45,029 nucleotides of DNA from Sorangium cellulosum (GTDB taxonomy: Bacteria > Myxococcota_A > Polyangia > Polyangiales > Polyangiaceae). This document shows positions 33,139-41,858 of this stretch, one piece after another. Each line of letters starts with the position of its first letter. Position 1 is the stretch's first letter. The DNA is taken from positions 1-45,029 of the forward strand of contig DYPH01000027.1 of assembly GCA_020720045.1 (NCBI GenBank). Reading direction: 5' to 3'. The position numbers and the translations under genes were made by a program. The notes beneath the pieces are model-generated. The model ran no database searches, was not told the origin of the DNA, and saw only the letters and a list, made by a program, of their open reading frames with translations.

Positions 33139-34716
33139 ATGCCCAAGCGACTGGGGCGCTACGACGTCCGCGGGCGAATCGGCGAAGGCGGAATGGCGAG
33201 TGTATTTCTCGGGTATTACCGAGAAGCGACTGATGGCCGCGGCCGACTTGTTGCGATGAAGGTCATCAAAGAGATCTACTCTTTGAACCAAGAATTTGTG
33301 ACGATGTTCACCGATGAGGCGAAGATTGTCAGCCGTTTGAATCACCCGAATATCGTGAAGGTTCACGAACTCGGTGTGGAGCGGAATCGCCTATTTATGG
33401 CGATGGAGTTCCTGAACGGACAATCGCTCTGGAATGTATGGGCCGCCTGCCGGGATAAGGGCGTACGCCTCCGCTACGATGTCGCAGCCTGGATCGGCGC
33501 GCGTGTCGCGGAGGGGCTGCACCACGCCCACGAACTGTGCGACGAGCACGGGCAGCCGCTCGACCTCGTTCACCGCGATGTCAACGGCAGCAACATTTTC
33601 ATCAACTACGACGGCCAGGTGAAGGTCATCGACTTCGGCCTCGCCAAAGCGGCGAACAAAGTCTCGAAGACGCGCGCGGGGATGGTGAAGGGGAAACTGG
33701 CGTACATGTCGCCGGAACAAACCGTCGGCGACGACCTCGACCGTCGCACCGACGTCTTCGCGCTCGCGACGACTCTGTGGGAGCTGACCGTCGACCAACG
33801 CCTCTTCAAAGGCAAAGACGAAGTCGACACGCTTCAACGCGTGCACTCTGCACTCGTCCCGAACGCGATGGAGCTTGTCGAAGGCTACCCGGAAGACCTC
33901 TGGCTCGTGCTTGCGACCGCCCTCCAGCACGATCCGGAAGATCGCTACCCGAGCGCCGCGCAGATGGCGATCGACCTCGATCGGTTCGCCCGTTCCAGCG
34001 GCCGCCCGGTCAACGAAGAGGTCGTTGCGGGGATCATGCAGGCACTTTTCTCAAAGGAAAAGGCCGAACACGAGGCGTGGGTCGCCGATGCGACGCGCGC
34101 AGAACCGGCCGGCGCGATGCCGATGAAGCCGCAAACGGAAGTCGTCGTGCGCAACCTCGACGCCGAGCTGACGCGCCCCGCCGACCCGGCCCTCTCGCGA
34201 CGGGGCGATTTCGCGCCAGCGTCGATTCGGCGACCGAGCCAGCAATTTATGGCTGTCGTGCGCCCCGGTGAGGACGAATGGGCACCGCGCTCGATGGCTG
34301 GCGCAGATGGGTTCGGGGCCGGTCCGCCGAGCGCCGAAGTGTGGATGCCGAAGTCGATGGCCGGGTTCGGCATCGACATCATCGGCCCCTCGGGAACTCC
34401 GCTTCCGACGGCCGCCGACGCAATGACGCCGATCGACCACGCGTCGGAGCCCTGGGTTCCGCCGGTCTCCAGCGCCGACGTCGCCCCGCTTCACGGGCGC
34501 GTGGGCTCCCCTTTCGGTGGGAATACTGCGCCGATGCATCTCGGCGAAATTGGGACCGAATTTGAGCTTCCGCTCGCGTCGGCCCCGGAAGGCCTCCCTG
34601 CGCCCATCACAGCACCGGGCGTTCCCTCGGCTAGCAAGCTCCCGCTGATCCTTGCCGCGGCGTTCGCGGTTCTCCTCGTTCTCGCCGGTGTCGGCTTCGC
34701 GCTCACGCGGCGCTGA
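33139..34716 (+). CDS. Tail-anchored Ser/Thr protein kinase
   Basis: 525-residue Hanks-type kinase. Kinase domain about 1-290: IGEGGMASVFLGY (about 14), lysine in VAMKVIKE, catalytic loop LVHRDVNGSNIFI (about 144), IDFGLAKAA (about 163), KLAYMSPEQ. The 'VNGSN' variant replaces the usual LKPxN but keeps the catalytic Asp and Asn. A linker of about 200 Pro/Ala/Met-rich residues follows, with repeated 'WMPKSMAG/WAPRSMAG' motifs, then a single C-terminal membrane helix (LILAAAFAVLLVLAGVGFAL) ending in RR, so the kinase faces the cytoplasm. Start ATG 33139 opens PKRLGRYDV; GTG 33106 in frame is an alternative, while the first ATG at 32857 is unlikely. Confidence 0.85.
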   Translation: MPKRLGRYDVRGRIGEGGMASVFLGYYREATDGRGRLVAMKVIKEIYSLNQEFVTMFTDEAKIVSRLNHPNIVKVHELGVERNRLFMAMEFLNGQSLWNVWAACRDKGVRLRYDVAAWIGARVAEGLHHAHELCDEHGQPLDLVHRDVNGSNIFINYDGQVKVIDFGLAKAANKVSKTRAGMVKGKLAYMSPEQTVGDDLDRRTDVFALATTLWELTVDQRLFKGKDEVDTLQRVHSALVPNAMELVEGYPEDLWLVLATALQHDPEDRYPSAAQMAIDLDRFARSSGRPVNEEVVAGIMQALFSKEKAEHEAWVADATRAEPAGAMPMKPQTEVVVRNLDAELTRPADPALSRRGDFAPASIRRPSQQFMAVVRPGEDEWAPRSMAGADGFGAGPPSAEVWMPKSMAGFGIDIIGPSGTPLPTAADAMTPIDHASEPWVPPVSSADVAPLHGRVGSPFGGNTAPMHLGEIGTEFELPLASAPEGLPAPITAPGVPSASKLPLILAAAFAVLLVLAGVGFALTRR

Positions 34717-34819
34717 TTTCTGCCCGTTTGCCCATCGGTTTCCGGCGGGCGAGCACCACCTCCAAAAAACGGAGGCTTCCCTTTCCCCCGCGACGCTGGT
34801 AAGGGGCCTCCAACGTGCC

Positions 34820-34905
34820 GCGAGAATGGCGGAATCGGCAGACGCAGCGGATTCAAAATCCGCCGACCAAAAATCGTGAGGGTTCAAGTCCCTCTTCTCG
34901 CACCA
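34820..34905 (+). tRNA. tRNA-Leu (anticodon CAA)
   Basis: 86 nt with encoded CCA. Acceptor arms GCGAGAA (34820-34826) and TTCTCGC (34895-34901) pair fully; discriminator A 34902 and CCA 34903-34905 follow. The anticodon stem is GCGGA/TCCGC with loop TTCAAAA, giving anticodon CAA, which reads UUG. A D-arm segment GGCGGAATCGGCAGAC and a T-loop GGTTCAAGTCC are present, and the long variable arm expected for tRNA-Leu is visible. No intron. Confidence 0.95.
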
Positions 34906-34916
34906 GGTCCGGTAGG

Positions 34917-34952
34917 CCCCTCTAACTTCCAAGTTAGGGGGTTCCGTTTTTT
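34917..34952 (+). terminator. Terminator after tRNA-Leu
   Basis: Inverted repeat CTAACT-TCCA-AGTTAG flanked by CCCC and GGGG (one bulged T), then TTCCGTTTTTT. It starts 12 nt past the tRNA CCA end and fits a rho-independent terminator. Confidence 0.85.
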
Positions 34953-35056
34953 GTGCCTGCCGACGAGAGGCCGTCGGCGACCGCTCGCCTGCGTGGCTCG
35001 ACGCTTCAACGGACCGGTCGCCCACGAGCGGCGGGCCCGAACGTACCGTCGCACGA

Positions 35057-35761
35057 ATGAACGACCGCATCCCAACCTGGCTCACGAAGCGTCCCCTTCT
35101 TTCGCTCGCCGCCGGGAGCGGCGTAGGTGTCCTGGCGATTGCCGTTCGGATTTGCGCAAGCGGGTCGCCTCGCCTCGGCTTCCTCGTTTGGAATCTATTT
35201 TTGGCGTGGATTCCAGCACTTGCGTCGCTTGCGCTGCCGAAGGTCTCTCGTTTTGTTCGTCGCCCCCTCGCGCGGCGCCCGCTAGAGGCGAGCATCTTCC
35301 TCGGCTGGCTCGCCTTCCTCCCCAACGCCCCCTATCTCGTTACCGACGGCGTCCACCTATGCGGCCATCACCATGGAATCGTGGGGATTTTGGACGGCTG
35401 TATCCTCGGCATCTGTGGATTTCTCGGCATCGCGCTTGGGGTGTTTGCGCTCCGAAGCGTCCTGACGACCGTCGGGTTCGCCCCCGACTCGGTCCGCGGA
35501 CGATGGCTCGGCGCCGTCTTCATTCTCCTTTCTGGCTACGGCATCTACCTGGGGCGGACGCTCCGCCTCAACAGCTGGGACGCATTCACTCACCCCAGCG
35601 TGCTGGCGCTACGCCCCCACCTCGACCCGGCCTTCGTAGCCTGGAGCCTTCTTGCTACGCTCGCTTTTGCGCTCGCATTTCGCCACCTTCCCCGCGTCGC
35701 TCCCTGGGGTATCCGCCGCCTTTCAAACGTACTTTCGCTCTTGCGAAGGCCTCAAAGTTGA
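35057..35761 (+). CDS. DUF1361 integral membrane protein
   Basis: 234 residues with about six membrane helices. Family-typical signatures are LVWNLFLAWIPALAS (about 45), WLAFLPNAPYLVTDGVHL (about 87) and GYGIYLGRTLRLNSWDAF (about 160). These match DUF1361, a conserved inner-membrane family without established function. ATG 35057 starts with MNDRIPTWLTKR, a basic cytoplasmic lead. It stands alone between the tRNA terminator and the next gene. Confidence 0.85.
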   Translation: MNDRIPTWLTKRPLLSLAAGSGVGVLAIAVRICASGSPRLGFLVWNLFLAWIPALASLALPKVSRFVRRPLARRPLEASIFLGWLAFLPNAPYLVTDGVHLCGHHHGIVGILDGCILGICGFLGIALGVFALRSVLTTVGFAPDSVRGRWLGAVFILLSGYGIYLGRTLRLNSWDAFTHPSVLALRPHLDPAFVAWSLLATLAFALAFRHLPRVAPWGIRRLSNVLSLLRRPQS

Positions 35762-35895
35762 GGGGGACGCGCTACGTTCCAGCAATTTGTGAGGCCGATT
35801 CCCCGCATTTTCGCGATTCCGGATGGTCCATTTCCGAATCATTCTTCGTCGAAAGATGAATTGACCCTCCGAAGAACTCCGTTTATCGCAGGGGG

Positions 35896-36297
35896 ATGGA
35901 AATCTCCGAACTCGCCGCCAAATTCCTCGGGTCTGATGAAGGCCGCGCCGCCGTTTCCGCCCTCGGGACGTCTCACGGGATCGACGCCACGACCGCCGCT
36001 TCGCTCCTCGGCCACGCCGCCGAGGCGGGCGGGAACCACGTCAACGGCCATCACGAAGCGTCCGGCCTGCTGGGCGACCACGCCGGTCGGAATTTTTTTG
36101 CGGCCTTTGCCGCCGGAATCGTCAATGGAGACGGCCTTTTGGGGGCCCTCGAAGATGGCGCGGTCGGCGCGCTCGTCGGTCGTGTCACGGAAGCGCTCGT
36201 CGACCGCGCCGGCGTCGATTCGTCGACCGCCTCCGCGATTGCAGCGACGGCGACGCCGTTTTTGAAGAACTATTTGAAGAGCCACATCGGCCGCTGA
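35896..36297 (+). CDS. DUF937-like small helical protein
   Basis: 133 residues, alanine- and glycine-rich: ELAAKFLGSDEGRAAVSALG, an HGIDATTAASLLGHAA stretch, 'GLLGDHAG', and a C-terminal 'VTEALVDRAGVDSSTASAIAATATPFLKNYLKSH'. The repeated 'GI(D/V)...TASAIA.. P.L' pattern resembles DUF937/YidB-type proteins. Soluble; no signal. ATG 35896 has AGGGGG (35890-35895) directly before it, closer than usual. Family assignment is moderate and function unknown. Confidence 0.65.
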   Translation: MEISELAAKFLGSDEGRAAVSALGTSHGIDATTAASLLGHAAEAGGNHVNGHHEASGLLGDHAGRNFFAAFAAGIVNGDGLLGALEDGAVGALVGRVTEALVDRAGVDSSTASAIAATATPFLKNYLKSHIGR

Positions 36298-36438
36298 TCG
36301 GCGGGGCGCCACCGGGCAACGCAGGCCGACAGAAGGGCGGGATTGGCGCCGAATTTCCCGGCAATCTCGCTCCTCCTCGCGCCGCTTCCGGGCTATCGTG
36401 CGCGCGTGCGCCGCCCTCTTTTTGCTCGTCTCGTCCCG

Positions 36439-38967
36439 GTGAAGCGCCAAATGCGAGCACTTCTCTCCGCATTTGCTGCTGCGTTCGTCGTCGTTGGCAG
36501 GGGCACGACCGCCTCCGCCCTCGATTGGCCCGACACCGCCCTTCGCGTCGACCGCGGGCTCGCCGCGCGCGACGTCGTTGAGCGCCGGCTCGCGGCCCGC
36601 GACCTCGGCAAACTTGGCGCCGCCACGGCGGGACCGCTCGTCAAAAAAGCGATGGAAGACAGCGATGTAGAAGTACGTCGCTCCGCCTTGCGTGCCGCAA
36701 AAAAGAACCACCTCGTGTCGGTGCAAGAGGCGGCCGTCGGCTGGCTCGGCGACCCGGACGCCCACGTTCGCGCCGATGTTTGCGAGTACTTCCGGTCGCT
36801 CCCCGACAAGCGCGCGGTGGCAGGACTCGGGCGTGCCCTCGGCGACGGCGATCTCGGCGTCCGCGCCGCGGCCGCATCGGCGCTTGGGGCCTCCCGCGAT
36901 CCCGATGCCGTCCCGCCGCTCCTCGGCAAGCTCGACGACCCGAATCCGGCCGTTCGTCTGACGGTCGTCCGCGCCCTCGGGCGTCTTGGAGACCCGCGCG
37001 CGGTGCTTCCGCTTGCGGGAAAAGTGCAAGACGGCGTGATCGACGTGCGTCGTGAAGTAGCGAGAAGCCTTGGACTTCTCGGCGATCCACGTGCGAGTGC
37101 TGCGCTCCTCGTCTCCTTGCGCGACGCCGACGGTGGTGTGCGTGTCGCGGCGGTGACCTCGATCGGCCAGGTGCGCGCCCCCGATGCAGTGCCTGCCCTT
37201 GAACTCGCCCTCGACGATCGCGCCCCCGAGGTTCGCCGCGCAGCCGCCGACGCGCTCGGTGCCCAATCCTCGGAAGCGGCCGCACGCACCCTCGCAAAAT
37301 TCCTCGGCCTCAAGGACGACGCGCTCACGACGACCGGGCCATCGCCGACGAGAGTCGCGCTTGTGGCCCTCGGCCCGGCAGCAATTCCCGTATTGATTCC
37401 GCTTCTTGAAGGGCGTGAAGGGGTCGCTGTCACCCGAGCGGCGCTCTGGGTGCTCGGCGAAATCGGAACCCCGGAGGCCCGAAAGGCGCTGGCAGAAGCG
37501 CTTCGGCGCGGACGGACGCCGACCGACGCAACGCTCGCCGCACTCGGCCACGCGGGCGACGAGAATCACGTGCCAGTTGTATTGGAATATCTTGCAGATA
37601 AGCGTTCTGGCGTCCGCGAAGCGGCCCTCGTCGCGGCGCTTCGCTTGGTCGCTCCCGATCGCCCGGATGGGCGCGTCCACGAGCCGGTCGCCGCCCGCCT
37701 CGGCGACGCGACAATCACCCGAGGCGAGCGCGTTCGGCTCCTTCGGCTTCTCGGACGGGCTGGTGCTGCCCGAAGCGCCGCGCTCCTCGTCCCCGTCGCC
37801 GCTGGAAAAGATGCCGAGCTCGCGCTGACAGCGGCAGATGCGCTCGCCGACCTACGTGGCCCCTTCGATGATGCGAGTGAAACCGCGCTTTTACGCATGC
37901 TCAACGAAGGTGAGCCTCGAAAGCGCCTCGCGGTCGCCCGCGCCCTCGGCCGGAGCGGAACGAAACGTGCACTTTCCACGCTTCTCGACGACATGGATCG
38001 TGGGGGGGACCGGGATCGCGGTGCCGTATGGACGGCGGTCGGCGGACTCCTCGCAAATTTCGGCGACGAAAGCGCCTACGGGCGTGTTGCGAAGGCGCTC
38101 ACCCTCGCCACGGGGCCCGAGCGCGACGCCATCCTTGAGGCGCTCGCCCACGGAAACGGAGGCCTTCGTGCCGCGAGCGCGGTCGCTGCGCCCGGGGCCG
38201 CCGACGACGATCGGAAGGCATTTGCCGCCGTCGCGAACGGACCTTCGGTAGGCACCGGCGACACCGATCCGCTCCTCGCGACGCTCCGAACGCTCGCCAA
38301 AGACCCCATCGCGACGGTGCGAGCAAGCGCGGTGGCCGCACTCGGCGCCCGCGGAAACGACAGCGACGCGCCGATGCTCCTCGCAGCGCTCGCCGACAGC
38401 GATGGCGCCGTTGCCGCAAACGCCGCCCTTTCCCTCGGATCGCTCGCAGGTAGCCGGGCCGGAAAGCGTGGCGACTGGGAGCCGAAGCTCTGCGGCGCCC
38501 TCGATGATCCGCGCCCCTACGTCCGCGGAAACGCTGCACTTGCGCTGGCAACGCTCGGGGCGACGTGCGGCGCAGCGCCCCGTTTTGCCGCCATCCTCGA
38601 AGACGATCCTTCGCCGGTCGTCCGCGCGCGTGCGGCCCTTTGGGCACGCCATTTCTTGAATGATCCCAAAGTGGGAGCCGACGCGCGAGCCGCCCTCCGC
38701 CGGTGCGCCGGCGATGAACTCCTCCCTGCCGTTGCGCGCTCCTGCGTCGAACTCCCGGTCCCGGTCTCGACGCCGGCGAGCAACTGGACGACCGTTTTTG
38801 TCGTGAGCGACGACGACACGCCGCGCCCGCGAACACTGTTCGTCCTGGAACGCGCCGACGGGACGCTCCTCCTCGGCACCTCCGACCGACGCGGCGCCGT
38901 CCCGCTGCCGTCCGCGCCCGCCGGGCGAATCGCCCTCCTTCCCGTCGTCGGCGAAGAGCGGAAGTAG
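36439..38967 (+). CDS. Secreted HEAT-repeat protein
   Basis: About 842 residues. The N-terminus (KRQMRALLSAFAAAFVVVGRGTTASA, then LDW) reads as a cleaved signal peptide. The body consists of more than a dozen HEAT/PBS-lyase-like repeats, for example 'DPDAVPPLLGKLDDPNPAVRLTVVRALGRLGDPRAV', with regular 31-32-residue spacing from about 45 to 770. Such solenoids scaffold protein contacts. GTG 36439 was chosen to include the basic n-region; ATG 36451 is the alternative and an upstream TTG at 36343 is unlikely. The stop shares a base with the next gene's GTG, showing translational coupling with a DciA-like protein, which is odd for a secreted product. Confidence 0.82.
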   Translation: MKRQMRALLSAFAAAFVVVGRGTTASALDWPDTALRVDRGLAARDVVERRLAARDLGKLGAATAGPLVKKAMEDSDVEVRRSALRAAKKNHLVSVQEAAVGWLGDPDAHVRADVCEYFRSLPDKRAVAGLGRALGDGDLGVRAAAASALGASRDPDAVPPLLGKLDDPNPAVRLTVVRALGRLGDPRAVLPLAGKVQDGVIDVRREVARSLGLLGDPRASAALLVSLRDADGGVRVAAVTSIGQVRAPDAVPALELALDDRAPEVRRAAADALGAQSSEAAARTLAKFLGLKDDALTTTGPSPTRVALVALGPAAIPVLIPLLEGREGVAVTRAALWVLGEIGTPEARKALAEALRRGRTPTDATLAALGHAGDENHVPVVLEYLADKRSGVREAALVAALRLVAPDRPDGRVHEPVAARLGDATITRGERVRLLRLLGRAGAARSAALLVPVAAGKDAELALTAADALADLRGPFDDASETALLRMLNEGEPRKRLAVARALGRSGTKRALSTLLDDMDRGGDRDRGAVWTAVGGLLANFGDESAYGRVAKALTLATGPERDAILEALAHGNGGLRAASAVAAPGAADDDRKAFAAVANGPSVGTGDTDPLLATLRTLAKDPIATVRASAVAALGARGNDSDAPMLLAALADSDGAVAANAALSLGSLAGSRAGKRGDWEPKLCGALDDPRPYVRGNAALALATLGATCGAAPRFAAILEDDPSPVVRARAALWARHFLNDPKVGADARAALRRCAGDELLPAVARSCVELPVPVSTPASNWTTVFVVSDDDTPRPRTLFVLERADGTLLLGTSDRRGAVPLPSAPAGRIALLPVVGEERK

Positions 38968-39503
38968 TGGTAGGGCCACGTTCACCGGGCAAAGGGAAGT
39001 TTTTCAAAAGAAAACGGGTCTTTCGCCGCGCGGAGCCGGAACCGATCGAAGCGATCCTCGATCGCGCCGGAGAACAACGGCATGCGGGGCGTTTGCTCCC
39101 GATCGGCTTTGGCGCCTGGCGCCGCGCCGTCGGGCCGAAGATCGCCGATCGTGCGCTCCCGGTCGCCCTGGAAAAGGGGGTCTTGACGATCTTGGTCGCG
39201 AACAGCGCCTGGGCCCAAGAACTCTCGCTTTTGCAGCGAGATCTCTCGGCGAAGCTCGAAAAAGAGAACGTCGTCGTCCGCGAATTTCGCTTTCGGGTCG
39301 GCCCCGTCGAGACGTTTCTACTGCCGCCGGAGCGCCGCATTGCGCGCGTCGTCCCGCCGCCGGCACCGCTACCGAGCGATCTTGAAGAGAATTTGTCCCA
39401 GGTGGCCGACGAAACGCTTCGAGCACTCATCGCTGAGAGCGCTTCGGCGAACCTCGCGTGGCAGGAATACGTGGCGCGCCCGGCGGCTGAAAAGAAGAAG
39501 TAG
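38967..39503 (+). CDS. DUF721 / DciA-type helicase-loader family protein
   Basis: 178 residues. DUF721 core: FGAWRRAVGPKIADRALPVALEKGVLTILVANSAWAQELSLLQRDL (about 50-95) is a strong match to DciA proteins, which load the replicative helicase DnaB in most bacteria. A basic N-terminal extension (PGKGKFFKRKRVFRR) and a C-terminal helical tail follow. The GTG start overlaps the HEAT-gene stop by one base. A role in DNA replication is expected from the family; the symbol is withheld because orthology was not tested. Confidence 0.8.
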   Translation: MVGPRSPGKGKFFKRKRVFRRAEPEPIEAILDRAGEQRHAGRLLPIGFGAWRRAVGPKIADRALPVALEKGVLTILVANSAWAQELSLLQRDLSAKLEKENVVVREFRFRVGPVETFLLPPERRIARVVPPPAPLPSDLEENLSQVADETLRALIAESASANLAWQEYVARPAAEKKK

Positions 39504-39511
39504 ACGAACGC

Positions 39512-40390
39512 TCAGACGAACGCGACGAGCCGTTCGAGCCCTTCAAGCCGCTGGACCAAAAAGCGATCAGCAGGCCCCAAAGAGCCAATTATTTCGCGAA
39601 GTTGTGCTACGTAGGCGCGAAACCGATTTCGGTCAAAATTGGTCGCCTTTCGCATCGCGGCGTGGAGCTCGTCGATAACCAGCGCCGGCGGCGGGCGGCC
39701 GTGGGCGGCGTACAGTTCGACGACGTAATCGGCCCAGCCCCCCTTCCCGGTCGCCGTCGCGAGCTTTGCGGAGTAGCGAGCCGCCTGCTCCAACAGGGCC
39801 GGCGGGAGGCGCTTTCCGGCCCGCGTCGCCTCGATTACATCGGCGAGCGACGAAGCGAGCACGCGCTCGGCATCGCCGGGACGGCCCATCGCGAAGGCTT
39901 TTTCGGCGACGCCACCAAGGAGCTTAAACTGATCGGAGCGACGGGCGACGCTCCCCTCGACGTCGAGGTCCGATGCGTCACGGATCGCCGTGAAGGCTTG
40001 CGAGGTTCGCGCGATCTGCGTCATTCCCGTCGCATCAAGGCCATCCTCCGACGGCGCTGCGACCGCTATTTTTGGAAGGGTTCCAGGCGCATAGGGGTCG
40101 ACGGCTGGCTCGTTGCCGTCGACGAGAGAGATCGGCTCGTTGCCGATGATCACGACGTCGCCGACCTGAAGTTCGACGCGCCCTTCGACGCGCTGCCCGT
40201 TGACCACGACGCCGTTTCGGGAGGCGAGGTCCTCCACCCAGACGCGACCGCCGGCGACAATAAACTGGGCGTGGCGCCGGGAAACCAGCGGATCATCGAA
40301 GGAAAGCTGGCAGGTCGCGCTCCGCCCTACAAAGAAGGCGCCGTCGACCAGAGGAAGGTCGCGGTTGAGGTAGCGGAGTCGAAACGCCAT
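39512..40390 (-). CDS. FHA-domain protein (paralogue 1)
   Basis: 292 residues. FHA domain at the N-terminus (about 1-95): MAFRLRYLNRDLPL, FFVGRSATCQLSFDDPLVSRRHAQFIV, LASRNGVVVNG, showing the phosphothreonine-binding GR..S..H and NG residues. The remaining 190 residues are helical ('DVIEATRAGKRLPPALLEQAARYSAKLA'). Such proteins recognise phosphorylated partners of Ser/Thr kinases, which are abundant here. ATG 40390 chosen; the frame continues upstream to 40720 but conservation with paralogue 2 begins at this Met. Convergent with the DUF721 gene (8 nt apart). Confidence 0.87.
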   Translation of the reverse strand: MAFRLRYLNRDLPLVDGAFFVGRSATCQLSFDDPLVSRRHAQFIVAGGRVWVEDLASRNGVVVNGQRVEGRVELQVGDVVIIGNEPISLVDGNEPAVDPYAPGTLPKIAVAAPSEDGLDATGMTQIARTSQAFTAIRDASDLDVEGSVARRSDQFKLLGGVAEKAFAMGRPGDAERVLASSLADVIEATRAGKRLPPALLEQAARYSAKLATATGKGGWADYVVELYAAHGRPPPALVIDELHAAMRKATNFDRNRFRAYVAQLREIIGSLGPADRFLVQRLEGLERLVAFV

Positions 40391-40485
40391 GGGAACGCCG
40401 AAGCTAGCGAAATCTCGCGGGAACGGACAACTGTTCGTCCCGGCAGGTACATCGGTCCTCGCCGTTTCCTCAGCGCCAGCTGCGT

Positions 40486-41319
40486 CTACGTTCGGCGGGC
40501 GAGCGTAGCGCGCGCGTCGACGTTCGCGACGTCCTGAAACTGGGTGCTCGCATCCCACTCCCCGAGCGCCGCCGCGACGTCGGCGAAGCGCGCGCAGGCC
40601 ACCAGCCGTGTCGCGAGCGCGCCATCGACGCTCGCCGGTGCCTTTCGGAGGAGGCCGAGTGCCCACACGCCCCAGCCGCTCGTTTCGAGGGCGTCGACCA
40701 CTTGCAGTGCCCCCTGACAAAGACGAACAATATCTGCATCATCGAGGCGGTCACCGACGACAACAGCCTCCTCGACCTCCGTGCTCGCGCGACGCAAAAT
40801 GCGCTCCGCGTCTTCAAAACGCTGAGCCTGGACCGAGCGCTCGAGCATTTCCACAAGCAGGCGGACGTGCCAACCGCCCGCGCGAGCCTGGTCGGCCTTC
40901 CCAGCAAGCGTGTCGTCGGCAGCAAATTCGACGGCACCGCAGTTGGGGCAGGCCCCCGCTTCGGCGGCGTAGGGGAGGCGGCACGCCGCGCAATGACGAA
41001 GGAATCCGGTGGTTCGGGTGACCATCCCTTCGTTGGCGGCGACAATGCAGAAGACGAGTTCTTGGGTCCCGATGCGAATGCGGTCACCGTCGGCGAGCGG
41101 GTGGGTCCCAGTGATGCGGCGCCCGTTAAGCTTCATGCCGTTGCGGCTGCCGAGGTCTTCCACGACCACGCCACCGCTCCCCACCAGGATCTTCGCGTGC
41201 ATCCGCGAAACGAGCGGATCTTCAATCGTAATGTGACACTCGGAAGAGCGACCGAGCACGGTCTCGCCGGGGCGGAGGTCGAACTCTTGGAGGAGAAAGC
41301 GCAGACGGTAGCGGCCCAA
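40486..41319 (-). CDS. FHA-domain protein with zinc ribbon (paralogue 2)
   Basis: About 277 residues with the same layout as the neighbour: FHA (TVLGRSSECHITIEDPLVSRMHAKILV, LGSRNGMKLNG), then a zinc ribbon CAACRLPYAAEAGACPNCG absent from paralogue 1, then the helical region ('LVEMLERSVQAQRFEDAERILRRAS'). No ATG starts the frame at the conserved point; TTG 41319, preceded by GGAAGAAG, aligns with the paralogue's start (GRYRLRFLLQEFDL vs AFRLRYLNRDLPL), so TTG is taken as the start. The open frame upstream to 41862 is judged non-coding because it overlaps the divergent NifU gene. Confidence 0.8.
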   Translation of the reverse strand: MGRYRLRFLLQEFDLRPGETVLGRSSECHITIEDPLVSRMHAKILVGSGGVVVEDLGSRNGMKLNGRRITGTHPLADGDRIRIGTQELVFCIVAANEGMVTRTTGFLRHCAACRLPYAAEAGACPNCGAVEFAADDTLAGKADQARAGGWHVRLLVEMLERSVQAQRFEDAERILRRASTEVEEAVVVGDRLDDADIVRLCQGALQVVDALETSGWGVWALGLLRKAPASVDGALATRLVACARFADVAAALGEWDASTQFQDVANVDARATLARRT

Positions 41320-41526
41320 GGTTCTTCTTCCGGCAAAGGGACGGGGTTGCGACCGGTGGCAATCGCAGGCGGACGGCGATTGTCTCGCGGACGGTTCCAG
41401 GAAGGAAAGAGGAAAATGTTCGCGGGGATCGCGCCGCGTGACGAAACAGCCGGCGACGTGAGCGATGGCCTCCGCAGGGTGTTCCTTGATCTTGTGGCGG
41501 CTCGCCCCATCGAGTAGCGTCGCCGT

Positions 41527-41805
41527 GTGCAACCGGAAAACGTCCGTTCCCAGGTCGAAAATGCGTGTGCGGAGCGGATTGCGCCGCTTGTGGAGGGGGA
41601 TGGCGGCGAGCTTTGGGTCGTCACCGCCGACAGCGACACGATCCATCTCCACCTTGCTGGACTGTGCGCCGGCTGTCCGGGCGCGTCGCTCACCGACCGT
41701 TTTCTGGTCCGCCCCGCCCTGCAGCCGCTCGCGCCCAAGGCGGTTGTTCGGCTGACGACCGGCTACATCATTCCGCCGGGCGCCGTCCGCATCGGCCCGC
41801 GGTAG
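41527..41805 (+). CDS. NifU C-terminal-domain protein
   Basis: 92 residues, a stand-alone NifU-like domain. IAPLVEGDGGELWVV and the CAGCPG motif (Cys 47 and Cys 50) are family-typical; this motif can carry a labile [4Fe-4S] cluster for transfer to apoproteins. GTG 41527 start. It is divergent from FHA paralogue 2 and followed by a bidirectional terminator. Confidence 0.85.
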   Translation: MQPENVRSQVENACAERIAPLVEGDGGELWVVTADSDTIHLHLAGLCAGCPGASLTDRFLVRPALQPLAPKAVVRLTTGYIIPPGAVRIGPR

Positions 41806-41829
41806 ACCGAACATCACCGACGGCACGAA

Positions 41830-41856
41830 AAAGCCCCGTCTCTCCGACGGGGCTTT
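41830..41856. terminator. Bidirectional terminator between nifU-like gene and secreted-protein gene
   Basis: Perfect 11-bp inverted repeat AAAGCCCCGTC / GACGGGGCTTT with loop TCTCC. A-tract before and T-tract after let it serve both converging genes (stops at 41805 and 41859). Confidence 0.9.
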
Positions 41857-41858
41857 CC

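Noticed and set aside
34820-34905. tRNA-Leu as an integration site of an island
   Set aside because: No second copy of its 3' end, integrase or phage genes found nearby; neighbours look like resident chromosome.
35839-37680. Minus-strand 613-codon open frame opposite the HEAT-repeat gene
   Set aside because: Shadow of the HEAT repeats and the DUF937-like gene; no family signal.
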